24,414 nt of DNA from the IMG/VR virus record IMGVR_UViG_3300044681_001142, positions 1 through 24,414 of that record. One strand, written 5' to 3'. The stretch is from a virus. Positions 14,388 through 22,900 of this stretch are shown piece by piece. A model generated the notes under the pieces. The model was not told where the DNA came from and searched no databases. It was given only the letters and a program-made list of their open reading frames with translations. The position numbers were made by a program, and so were the translations under genes. Positions within the stretch are counted from its first letter, which is position 1. Each line of letters opens with the position of its first letter.

Positions 14388-16484
14388 ATGCTATTAGATC
14401 AATCTTCAAGTCAACTTTTAAGAACTAATTTTCTCGGTAGAGATGGACTTGTTTGGTGGATAGGACAGGTTGCTCTTCCGAAGACTAGTAAGTGGGATCA
14501 ATCTGATTTAACTGCAAAAAAAGAAAATGTTGAGCTATATTATAATAGAGTAAAAGTTAGAATACTTGGGTATCATACATCAAATTGCCAAGATCTTCCT
14601 GACGAAAAGTTACCCTGGGCGCATATTTTAATTCCTCCTGGCCAAGCAAACGGCACAGTAAAGCGTGGTATATCCCATGAATATAAAGGTGGGGAGACTG
14701 TAATTGGGTTTTTTCTGGACGGAGATGATGGTCAGCAACCGGTTATTTTTGGCTCATTATATAAATCGTCTTTTATAAAACCAGAAACTAGCCAACAGCA
14801 GATTTTAACAAAATTATGCTCAGAATTTAAAGCATTTGATTCAGACACTCCTTTACCCCACAATTCTTTGGGAAACACTTCTCCTGCAGGAAAAAATGTT
14901 GGAACTGGAGTTGGAGACGAAAATAAACCTGGCACAGCTAGTGCTACAAATAAATCTGGAATAGACGACATATCTGCCGTTTCTAAAGAAACAATTCCCG
15001 CATCACATAAAATTTTATCCGAAAAGCTTGATGATAAACATCAAACGGTTTCAATATGTGAGAATAATTCTATCAATAAAATTCTTTTGGCAGTTGAACG
15101 TCTTTTGAAAAAAATGAGAACAATTTATGCATATGCCGGAAGATACTATAATATTGTGAGAAATAAGTTAGCAAATTTGACAAATGAAATACGTGCTACA
15201 GCATCATTAATAACTGCATTTATTACTGCAATACTCAAAAAGGGAATGAATAAATTGTTTGATAAATTAAGTAAACTGGTTGTTAATTTAATAGCAGACT
15301 TATTTCCAAAACCAAAACAGCCTAAAGTTGGAAAATTGATCGATGAGTTATTTGCTGAAATATATTGCTTATTTAAAAAATTCATCAGCTCTTTATTTGA
15401 TTGGGTTCTTAAAGGATTGTTTGATTTCATTGGAAAAGCTATAACCGCAGCTTCTTGTGCTGTAGAAAATTTTGTGGGTCAATTACTTAATCAAGTTTTA
15501 ACTAGTATTGATGAATCTTTGGGTCCGATATTAGCACAAATAGATTCAATTGTTGGTGGAGCATTGGGATCTGTAGGAAAAATTTTAAGTGATTCTATGG
15601 GAATATATGGTATTATTAAAGGACTTCTTAGCTGTTCTGATAGTTCTAAAGCCTGCAGACCACCTCAAGTATATTCAATGGCTGAAGGAGTTGAAGTAAA
15701 GGGGGCCGATAATTTTGAAAGAGCTTTAAACACATTTGGAATAGGTGGAGCTTCAAGATTGCTAAAGGATTTAGAGGGTGAATTGGGACTAGGTGAACTT
15801 GATTTGGAGTACAATAGCTGCAATTATTCATCAACTCGTTGTGGGCCACCAAGAGTAGAGATTTTGGGTGGTGGTGGAATTGGAGCTGCTGCAAATGCTA
15901 TTGTCAATAATTTCGGCAGAGTGATTGGAGTAAACATGACAAGTTTTGGGTTCGGCTATGAAGAAATTCCCGTTGTAAGTTTTATTGATGATTGTAATAC
16001 TGGTCAGTATGCAAGAGGAACTGCAATCGTTGAGAATCAGCAAGTTGTCAATATCATTATTGACGATCCCGGTGAAGATTATTTAAATAATACCGTAACA
16101 GTTAATTATGGTGAAGAAAATCTTGATACACAAACTTCCGGAAGCAATAGTCAAGATGGTAAGACATATGTTTCCGAATTGGAGCGAATTGTTGTCAATA
16201 ACCCCGGATATGGGTATCCAGAAAACACCACAATATCTGCGAATGGTTACACATTTACACCAGTATTTGGTGCAAATAATGGAATTGTTGACGTAATAGT
16301 TGATAAGCCGATATACTTTAATGACCTTCCGGAAATTGAAATAAATACTGATATTGGGGGTGGAGTTGGCGCAGTTTTGGTCCCGGTTTTAAAGTTTACA
16401 GAAATTACTTCAGGAAACGATCCCAAATTGGCAGCAATAGATCCCACTTTAATCATTAAAGTCGTTGATTGTGTTCAAAAATGA
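14388..16484 (+). CDS. 5: gp5-like central spike protein: OB-fold without lysozyme domain
   Basis: Residues about 15-127 match the gp5 N-terminal OB-fold: DGLVWWIGQV, YNRVKVRILGYH (52-63), LPWAHILIPPG (75-85), then GETVIGFFLDGDDGQQPVIF and GSLY. T4 gp5 continues with a T4-type lysozyme and a beta-helix needle; here no lysozyme motif is seen. Instead there is a Lys/Ile/Leu-rich helical region (about 215-400), then a beta-rich region with repeated units such as VVNIIIDDPGEDYLNN and RIVVNNPGYGYPENT. The needle part may be supplied by the next gene, whose ATG overlaps the stop as ATGA. At 698 residues it is longer than T4 gp5 (575). The wall-degrading activity is apparently encoded just upstream in two separate genes. 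Confidence 0.8.
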   Translation: MLLDQSSSQLLRTNFLGRDGLVWWIGQVALPKTSKWDQSDLTAKKENVELYYNRVKVRILGYHTSNCQDLPDEKLPWAHILIPPGQANGTVKRGISHEYKGGETVIGFFLDGDDGQQPVIFGSLYKSSFIKPETSQQQILTKLCSEFKAFDSDTPLPHNSLGNTSPAGKNVGTGVGDENKPGTASATNKSGIDDISAVSKETIPASHKILSEKLDDKHQTVSICENNSINKILLAVERLLKKMRTIYAYAGRYYNIVRNKLANLTNEIRATASLITAFITAILKKGMNKLFDKLSKLVVNLIADLFPKPKQPKVGKLIDELFAEIYCLFKKFISSLFDWVLKGLFDFIGKAITAASCAVENFVGQLLNQVLTSIDESLGPILAQIDSIVGGALGSVGKILSDSMGIYGIIKGLLSCSDSSKACRPPQVYSMAEGVEVKGADNFERALNTFGIGGASRLLKDLEGELGLGELDLEYNSCNYSSTRCGPPRVEILGGGGIGAAANAIVNNFGRVIGVNMTSFGFGYEEIPVVSFIDDCNTGQYARGTAIVENQQVVNIIIDDPGEDYLNNTVTVNYGEENLDTQTSGSNSQDGKTYVSELERIVVNNPGYGYPENTTISANGYTFTPVFGANNGIVDVIVDKPIYFNDLPEIEINTDIGGGVGAVLVPVLKFTEITSGNDPKLAAIDPTLIIKVVDCVQK

Positions 16485-17062
16485 AAAAACCTTACATAGA
16501 AGTACATGATAATTATCGAATTGATTCTGGAAATAAACTTCCAAAATTAGGAACAGTAGATTATGCTGTTACCACAAAAAACGGAGATGGATTTGGTCTT
16601 TGTGATAGTGGAAAACATTTTTTAGTAACGGATAATATTTCATACGAATCTGTTGGAAATTCTCTTCCGCAAGATACTAAATCTAATCAGCCACACCAAC
16701 CCGCAAAATGGATTCATGCAAAAAACGGAGATATAGTACTTCAGGCTCCAAATGGAACTTTATATTTAGAAGCTAGGAATATTATTATAGATGCTGTTGG
16801 GGGAGAATTTGGAGAAAGGTCCGATGGGAATGTTTTTGTCCAAGCTACTAACGAATTATATTTGAAGTCTAGTGATAAAGTAACGATTTCTGGGACGGAT
16901 GTTTTATTGCAGGCAACTAAAACTGCTAGTGTTGTTGGAAAATGTTTTCTTAATATTACGGGCGGATTAGTAAATGCAGCAGCAACCGCAGATACGGGTT
17001 CAATATTATCATTATTGGATGAACGAATTAATGAATTAGTTTCTGCATTGGGAGTAATTTAA
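16481..17062 (+). CDS. Beta-structured needle-like protein, downstream partner of gp5
   Basis: A 193-residue beta-rich protein. The segment WIHAKNGDIVLQAPNGTLYL (about 72-91), then EARNIIIDAVGG, and ELYLKSSDKVTISGTDVLLQ (about 123-142) show the short, regular strand-turn repeats found in the gp5/VgrG C-terminal needle (I-x-L-x-A-x-G...). The C-terminal helix DERINELVSALGVI may trimerise it. The ATG at 16481 overlaps the gp5 stop as ATGA; an in-frame TTG at 16469 is less likely. Best explanation is a separate spike segment or needle that extends gp5, but this is inferred from fold pattern and position. Confidence 0.7.
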   Translation: MKKPYIEVHDNYRIDSGNKLPKLGTVDYAVTTKNGDGFGLCDSGKHFLVTDNISYESVGNSLPQDTKSNQPHQPAKWIHAKNGDIVLQAPNGTLYLEARNIIIDAVGGEFGERSDGNVFVQATNELYLKSSDKVTISGTDVLLQATKTASVVGKCFLNITGGLVNAAATADTGSILSLLDERINELVSALGVI

Positions 17063-17063
17063 T

Positions 17064-18098
17064 ATGAATGTGCCAGTAATATCTGTAAGCAAATCGTTGA
17101 ATGTTGGGCATTGTGACCCAACATATATACCAAAAAATCCACTTAGTCTTCCAGGAACAGCAACAGTTAATGGACCGTTGGTTGTTGGGGGATTTGCAGA
17201 TGGTCAATTGTTGCTTCCACTTGCAAAATCTGCGTTAGTTAATATAATTACTCCAGCAACAGTAACAGTTGATATTCCTCCAGTTCCAACTGGATTTGTT
17301 CCGGCAGTTACTGCTGGACTGAAAATTAGTGCTTTAGGGGATGGTGCTGTTCCTTATCCGGGAATTGGATTAGCTGTTAATGCGGTTTCCCATGTAATCA
17401 GCTCAAAGGTTCCAATTCCACCGGCAGCCATTGGGGTCAATTTATTAAGCAGCGATATTATAAACATGGCAAGTCCTACACTAAATGTGCAGGCGAATGA
17501 AGTATTTTTGGGAACTTATACTTCAACGGGGGCAAGAACAAAAACCGGATCTGAAACTCAAACTGGAGCCAAAGCAGAAACTGGAGCAAAGGCTGATACT
17601 GGAGCTAGAGCAGAATCTGGAACAGCAACTCAAAATGCAAATCTTAACGTTGCTGGACCAATTACTAGTCCAACAATTACTAGAATTGACATCGCACTTG
17701 CAACTAAAAAATCCTTTGACATTAAGCATCCGACACAGGAAAATCATAGACTTCGATATATTTGCTTAGAGGGGCCATCTGCAGATGTATACATTAGGGG
17801 AAGACTTTCTGGCGGGAATAAAATATTCCTTCCTGAATATTGGAAAAATCTTGTGCATGAAGAGTCTATAAGTGTTAATCTAACTTCAATCGGAAATTCA
17901 CAAACATTATACATAAAAAAAATAACATCTGACTATATTCTTATTGATTGTTATGATGAGCTACCTATAGATTGTTTTTATACTGTTTTTGCAGAAAGAA
18001 AGGATGTTTCGAAAAATATTCCAGAATATTGTGGAAACACTCCGGAAGATTATCCCGGAGATAATTTAGAATATGCTATTAACGGATTTAGTAAATAA
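17064..18098 (+). CDS. Spike/fibre-like virion protein with hexapeptide repeats and a conserved cyanophage C-terminal domain
   Basis: Three parts are visible in 344 residues. Residues 1-150 are hydrophobic and Gly/Pro/Val-rich with single His16 and Cys17 (SLNVGHC), loosely like PAAR spike tips. Residues 155-190 are six tandem hexapeptides (TGARTK, TGSETQ, TGAKAE, TGAKAD, TGARAE, SGTATQ), a likely trimeric stalk. Residues about 216-325 (KKSFDIKHPTQENHRLRYIC, then LEGPSADVYIRGRL, FLPEYWKNLV, ISVNLTSIG, and CFYTVFAERKDV) form a domain I recognise from many cyanophage structural and tail-fibre-like proteins. It lies one base after the needle-like gene and probably belongs to the central spike or a short fibre. 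Confidence 0.72.
   Translation: MNVPVISVSKSLNVGHCDPTYIPKNPLSLPGTATVNGPLVVGGFADGQLLLPLAKSALVNIITPATVTVDIPPVPTGFVPAVTAGLKISALGDGAVPYPGIGLAVNAVSHVISSKVPIPPAAIGVNLLSSDIINMASPTLNVQANEVFLGTYTSTGARTKTGSETQTGAKAETGAKADTGARAESGTATQNANLNVAGPITSPTITRIDIALATKKSFDIKHPTQENHRLRYICLEGPSADVYIRGRLSGGNKIFLPEYWKNLVHEESISVNLTSIGNSQTLYIKKITSDYILIDCYDELPIDCFYTVFAERKDVSKNIPEYCGNTPEDYPGDNLEYAINGFSK
17526..17633 (+). repeat. Six tandem 18-base units encoding TGxxxx hexapeptides
   Basis: Six consecutive 18-base units each start with an ACN/TCN-GGN pair and encode TG/SG plus four variable residues, mainly Ala, Lys, Arg, Glu, Asp. Units three to five are nearly identical (TGAKAE, TGAKAD, TGARAE). The unit number could vary between relatives by slippage or recombination. 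Confidence 0.85.
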
Positions 18099-18111
18099 CT
18101 AGGAATTAATT

Positions 18112-19482
18112 ATGGGACAAATTACAGATACAATTAAAAATAAAGTATTATCTCTTACTGCTCAAAATACTGAGCAGTATAATTTTATGAAAAATAGAAT
18201 TGTACTTTTGGATAATGAAAAGGAAGATATTTCTCCGGCAATATCTTTAATAGATGCACAAATACAAAATGATATTGATGAGGTTAATTCTAAAATAAAA
18301 GCAGTTGCTGATGCATATCAAGCAAGGTTGACTGCTGGATGTAGAACCTTGAGAGCATGGCAACTTACTGGAGTTATTTTAGATGATCCTGTACTATACA
18401 CTTATAGCTGCATAGAAGTGTCTGCAGTTGGGTTTGCTGATACTACATCGATTTCAACTGGAGTTGGTACTGGAGTTAATACTTATGAGCCTGGATCTTT
18501 ATTGGGCATAACGCCAAAAAATCTTTATGGAATTAAATACTATAATGAGCCTCATACTGTAGATGTTATTGATGGATTAGTTGGTTCATTTATTGGAACT
18601 GTTGGGTCAGGATCTACAGTTTTAACGGTAATGAGTTTGTCTTCATCTGGAGCTTTAGGAGAAGCTAAAGTTGGAGATTTAGTTACTTGTAGTGTTTCTG
18701 GAGTTCTTGCTGGAATAACTACAATTGTGGGGTTTTCCACCGCCATCGCAGATTTATCTTCTGTTGGGATTGGATCTGCGAATAGCACATCTCTTGTAAA
18801 TACAATAACGCTTTCAATTCCGGCTTTAGTGACAGTTACTTCTCCACTAAGCACAGGTAATTTTGCTAATTTTACAATATTAAAGGGCGCAAATCAAATT
18901 GAAATTGATGCAATCCCAATGGACAGCAGTTCATTGACACCACAAACTCTTGGTATTATGGATTCTAGTACTCTTGGAATTGGAACGTTTATTCAATACG
19001 ATAATTCCGGAAATCCCTCTAGTAGTCAAAGTTGGAATCCATTTTTAAATGGAGTTCAAATTGGAAATAGTACAATTGTTCCTCCTTCAGTTGGTGCAGG
19101 AAAAACTTATTTCTATGAAGGATTTACTGTTGCCCCAGAATACCCATCTGGATCATCTACAATTGCTCCAGTTGGAACTGTTATTACGTTAACTGCGTTT
19201 GAATCGCCAGATACATTTAACTTACCAAGTTGTTCAGCTCAAGAAACAGCCTTATCAAATGCTATTAGTGCATTAGCCACGGCAGAATCTGAAATTTCTT
19301 CCGGACTTTCCGTTATGAATTCTAGAATATCTGTTTCAAATACATTGAGAAAAGAAAGAAATCGTTACACTTTGCAGATTTGGGGAATTAGGCAAGTTAT
19401 ATCTGAGTTGGTTAACGATACTGCTAATTTAGCACAAGTCTCTTCTGCATTAGAAGACCCATCAATTTCTGGAATTATTTGA
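18112..19482 (+). CDS. Virion structural protein (Gly/Ser/Thr-rich, helical ends)
   Basis: A 456-residue protein. The first 75 residues and the last 90 are helical, Gln/Asn/Ser-rich with heptad-like spacing (LDNEKEDISPAISLIDAQIQ, and SAQETALSNAISALATAESE), suggesting coiled coils at both ends. The middle is beta-rich with many Gly, Ser, Thr and Val and short repeats such as VGSGSTVLTVMSLSSSGALG. This layout is common among uncharacterised structural proteins of T4-like cyanophages. It follows the spike protein by 13 bases and precedes the tRNA genes. I assign no specific position in the virion. Confidence 0.7.
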   Translation: MGQITDTIKNKVLSLTAQNTEQYNFMKNRIVLLDNEKEDISPAISLIDAQIQNDIDEVNSKIKAVADAYQARLTAGCRTLRAWQLTGVILDDPVLYTYSCIEVSAVGFADTTSISTGVGTGVNTYEPGSLLGITPKNLYGIKYYNEPHTVDVIDGLVGSFIGTVGSGSTVLTVMSLSSSGALGEAKVGDLVTCSVSGVLAGITTIVGFSTAIADLSSVGIGSANSTSLVNTITLSIPALVTVTSPLSTGNFANFTILKGANQIEIDAIPMDSSSLTPQTLGIMDSSTLGIGTFIQYDNSGNPSSSQSWNPFLNGVQIGNSTIVPPSVGAGKTYFYEGFTVAPEYPSGSSTIAPVGTVITLTAFESPDTFNLPSCSAQETALSNAISALATAESEISSGLSVMNSRISVSNTLRKERNRYTLQIWGIRQVISELVNDTANLAQVSSALEDPSISGII

Positions 19483-19496
19483 TGAAGGGGGGGGGG

Positions 19497-19526
19497 TTGA
19501 CAGGATGAACTCCCCTGGTGTATAAT
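19497..19526 (+). promoter_or_regulatory. Consensus sigma70 promoter for the tRNA genes
   Basis: TTGACA (19497-19502) and TATAAT (19521-19526) are both perfect consensus boxes, spaced by 18 bases, with TG just before the -10 box. Expected start is near 19533, about 43 bases before tRNA-Leu. It is the strongest host-type promoter in the window and would make the tRNAs independent of phage late transcription. A run of ten G (19487-19496) abuts the -35 box. Confidence 0.85.
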
Positions 19527-19554
19527 ATAGGAGTCCGTGTGAGGGAAGTTAACC

Positions 19555-19568
19555 GGGGAATTCTCCCC
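19555..19568 (+). other. Short hairpin in the tRNA leader
   Basis: GGGGA-ATTC-TCCCC forms a perfect five-pair stem with a four-base loop, followed by ATTTTAT and then the tRNA-Leu 5' end at 19576. It may shape the leader for 5' processing, or act as a weak attenuator; the T-run is too short for a confident terminator. Confidence 0.45.
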
Positions 19569-19575
19569 ATTTTAT

Positions 19576-19858
19576 GCGAGTATGGCGGAATCGGTAGACG
19601 CACCAGACTTAGTAAATTGAGCCTCATTTAGGAAACTTTATGAGTGTAACTCCTCAAATTCGGGGAAACCTGTAAAATGGCAATCCCGAGCCAAGCATCG
19701 TAAGATGAAGGTGTAGAGACTAGACGGGGAGCACCTAAACCGAAAGGTATGGTGAAGGGATAGTCCAGACCACAAACTCTATGAGGCGGCGAAAGTCGTA
19801 GTGGTAAGAAAATCTGTTGGGCATTATGCCCGTGGGAGTTCAAGTCTCCCTACTCGCA
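19576..19858 (+). tRNA. tRNA-Leu(UAA), interrupted by a group I intron
   Basis: Exon 1 is 19576-19610 and exon 2 is 19809-19858. The acceptor GCGAGTA pairs perfectly with TACTCGC, the D stem GCG/CGC is intact, and the T arm is GGGAG-TTCAAGT-CTCCC. The long variable arm (GGGC-ATTAT-GCCC) marks a class II tRNA. Joining the exons gives the anticodon loop CTTAAAA with anticodon TAA, so it reads UUA leucine codons, frequent in this AT-rich genome. The discriminator is A and CCA is not encoded (ATCA follows). The anticodon stem CCAGA/TCTGT has a C-U mismatch at its base. The intron sits after U34, as in cyanobacterial and chloroplast tRNA-Leu(UAA). Confidence 0.93.
19611..19808 (+). other. Group I (IC3-type) self-splicing intron within tRNA-Leu(UAA)
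   Basis: The 198-base insert begins AGTAAATTGAG and ends in G. The splice-site U34 can pair with the G of an internal GAG guide (U-G wobble, with U33-A and C32-G). The conserved core elements are present in order: Q-like AATCCCGAGCCAAGC (19682-19696), R-like GTGTAGAGACTAGACGGGG... (19711-19735) and S-like AAGGGATAGTCCAGACC (19755-19771). A hairpin CATC-GTAA-GATG fits a short P6, ACCAC (19770-19774) pairs with GTGGT (19801-19805) for P9, and a GCGAAAGT tetraloop lies between. There is no endonuclease gene inside. It is shorter than the well-known Anabaena intron (249 bases), mainly in P6. Confidence 0.92.
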
Positions 19859-19864
19859 TCACCC

Positions 19865-19936
19865 GCCCTTGTAGTTAAACGGCTATAACAGTGCTCTTGT
19901 AAAGCACAATTCTCAGTTCGATTCTGAGCGGGGGCT
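19865..19936 (+). tRNA. tRNA-Thr(UGU)
   Basis: Acceptor GCCCTTG pairs with CGGGGGC (two G-U pairs), D stem GTT/AAC, anticodon stem GTGCT/AGCAC with loop CTTGTAA and anticodon TGT (reads ACA/ACN threonine), and T arm CTCAG-TTCGATT-CTGAG. The discriminator is T and CCA is not encoded. It starts six bases after tRNA-Leu, so both are probably cut from one precursor made from the promoter at 19497. Confidence 0.93.
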
Positions 19937-19940
19937 TCTT

Positions 19941-19948
19941 TATAAATA
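19941..19948 (+). promoter_or_regulatory. T4-type late promoter (exact TATAAATA) for the giant structural gene
   Basis: The exact T4 late -10 octamer TATAAATA lies five bases after tRNA-Thr and 30 bases before the ATG at 19978, the usual spacing. It sits in a small dyad (CTTTAT-AA-ATAAAG, 19938-19951). It would be read by RNA polymerase carrying the phage late sigma factor with gp33. Confidence 0.7.
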
Positions 19949-19977
19949 AAGCATAATAGCTCCTGCATGGATATACG

Positions 19978-22900
19978 ATGCCTCTTTCTAGATTAGAAAA
20001 TTTTCTTAAAAATGTAGACGGAAATATACTCTACGTTAATCCATCAGACCTTGATTCAACAGATGCGATTGAAAATCAAGGCAATTCACAAACTCGTCCA
20101 TTTAAAACAATTCAGAGAGCACTTTTAGAAGCTGCTAGATTCTCGTATAATATTGGCCCATCAAATGATAGGTTCGATAGAACATCAATTTTATTGATGC
20201 CAGGAACTTATGTAATTGACAATCGCCCAGGATATTCTGTTGTTAATTCGAGTGGAGTTGCAGTTTATCGTGATATTAATGGCAACACTTCGAGTATTCC
20301 CGAAATAACAAATTCCAGTAATTTTGATATTGAAGATCCAAACAATGATCTTTATAAATTTAATTCTGTAGAAGGTGGTGTTATTGTCCCTAGAGGAACT
20401 TCTATAGTTGGCTTAGATTTACGTAAAACAAAAATACGACCAAAATATGTTCCAGATCCGGCAAATGCTGGAATTAATAGCACAGCAATCTTTAGAGTAA
20501 CTGGTGGCTGTTATTTTTGGCAATTCTCATTTTTTGATGGCGATATTGATAGTTCAGTATATTATGAAAATACTACAAATGTAAAAACTCCAAATTATTC
20601 GCACCACAAATTAACTTGCTTTGAATATGCTGATGGTGTTAATGGAGTAGGAATTGGAACTTCCTCCGGATTAACTGACCTTCAAATGTATTATTATAAG
20701 CTCAGTAAAGCTTATGGTGATACTTCCGGTAGAGGAGTCGATGATTTCCCAACAACGGATGATTTTGAGCCAAGACCTCCGGAATTTAAAATTGTTGGAG
20801 CTGTAAGTGCCAACGATATTGGAATTTCTAGTGCAGCCAATGTATCTGCAAATCCCCTTACTGCAACTATTGTTACTCCAATAGAACATGGTCTTTCTAT
20901 TGATGATTCTGTTAGAATTTCTGGATTTACCTCTACAGTATATAACGGATCTTGGAAAGTTGTCGGTGTAACTAGTGATAGGCAATTTACTGTAAATATT
21001 GGAGCAGTTCCTGCAACTGCTGGAGTTGTTCTTAATGGATTGGAAAAACTTGTTGTTGAGCCCGATAACGTAAATGGAGCTTCTCCTTATATCTTTAACT
21101 GCTCATTTAGATCAACCTATGGCATGAACGGTCTTTATGCCAATGGCTCTAAAGCTTCTGGATTTAAGTCTATCGTTGTGGCCCAATTTACGGGGATTAG
21201 CTTACAGAAAGATGATAATGCATTCGTAATTTACAACAAAAATACTGGAACATATCAAGATAATGAAGCTGCTCTTAACGTTGGAATTTCTTCAGTACCC
21301 TTACACTTAAATTCTCTTGCAATTTATAAGCCAACATATGAAACATATCATGTGAAGGCGACAAATAATGCGTTTATTCAGGCGGTTTCTATCTTCTCGA
21401 TTGGATTTTCTCAGCACTTTTTGGCGGAAGGTGGTGGAGATATGTCCATTACAAACTCGAACTCCAACTTTGGTGCTAGATCTTTAGTATCAAAAGGATT
21501 CCAGGAAACTTCATTTGATCGTGATGATGTTGGATATATTACCCACATAATTCCACCAAAGGATGATGATTTCAATTTAGATACTAAAACTTGGGTATCT
21601 CTTAATGTCGGACTTACCACTAACGCATCTCCTTCTCCATATACCAATCGAATTTACTTATTTGGATCATCTACAATTGATAATCCACCACCACACATTA
21701 TTGACTCATTTGCGATAGGTTCAAATCAAGATGATCTTTTAAAGGTAACTGTATCAACTGCAACTTCTGAAGTTTCTTTATCTGCTCCAATTTTGATGCC
21801 GATTCCATCTGGAGGGGATGGGCCAGCTTTTGAGAAAACTTTTAATGTTATTCGGGTTGGATCGGCTAATAGCATTACTTCTAATAATACATTTAATCTT
21901 GAAACTGCACACACTTTCTTTACTGGAGAAAGTGTAAGAATTTTAAGTGATGATGGAAATATGCCAGATGGCGTTCTTCCTGATAACATTTACTATGCAA
22001 TTACCGGTGGATCTTTGTCATCAAATCAACTTCAAGTTTCCAGAAGTTTAAATGATGCTATTTCGGGAACTCCTGTTCCCATTGAAATTTTCAATGGAAC
22101 TGGTGGCATGTTGAAAATCGTTAGTCGGGTGAACGATAAAAAGCCAAATGATATTGGCCACCCAATTCAATTTGATTCGGTTAATTCTAATTGGTATGTA
22201 AATACTACTTCAAATAGTTCTAGAAATACTATAACTTCTGGATTCACTGCATATCGCAGTGTTTTAATCACCGGAGAAAGCACAAAATCCTATATTGAAC
22301 GTAGAATTGACACTAGATCCACTACTGATAGAATTTATAGATTCCGTTATGTAATTCCTAAAGAAAATTCTATTGCGAGAGAGCCATCTTTGAATTTTAT
22401 CATTCAGGAAACTAAAACTTCTGGAGTTAATAATTCTAGTGAATTTTCTGTATTAACGAGTCCAACTCAAGCAAGAGCCGTTAGAGTTTTATCTGATCTT
22501 GTTTATGATTCTTCTACTGGGATATGTACTGTAACGACAGAACGCCCTCACAAATTTATATTAGATGATATCATTAAGCTTAATAATGTAAAAAGTTCTG
22601 ATAATCCTGTAGGATATGCATTTTCGGGATACAATGGAATTCATAAAATAACGAAAATTAATAATTCCAAGAAATTTGAATTTCAAACTATTGGAAGTCT
22701 TGGAACTTTTAATAATACTGTATCCACAAGAAACGAAACTCTTGCAACGGTTTCCAGACAAGAGTATAAAAATACACTTTACATTTATAATATTGATAAA
22801 CTTCAAGATCATTCTTATAATAAGTCTGATGGAATTTATCATTTAACCTGTTTAACTGCCAATGTTTCCCCATCAGATCCATATTTTAGTGGGCAAAAAT

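Noticed and set aside
17526-17633. Possible CRISPR-like or regulatory direct repeat
   Set aside because: Units are contiguous, in frame and coding, with no spacers; it is a protein repeat.
17485-17769. 94-residue plus-strand frame over the hexapeptide repeat
   Set aside because: Out-of-frame reading of the repeat (Leu/Glu/Gln-rich) created by its 18-base period.
18552-18854. 100-residue minus-strand frame inside the structural protein gene
   Set aside because: Antisense shadow of a Ser/Thr/Val-rich coding region.
19628-19843. 71-residue minus-strand open frame over the tRNA-Leu intron
   Set aside because: It lies antisense to the intron core and exon 2; its openness is explained by RNA structure, and there is no start signal or family resemblance. 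Not an intron-encoded endonuclease.
19938-19951. CTTTAT-AA-ATAAAG dyad as terminator after tRNA-Thr
   Set aside because: All A/T stem with a two-base loop and no T-tract; better explained by the late-promoter octamer at its centre.
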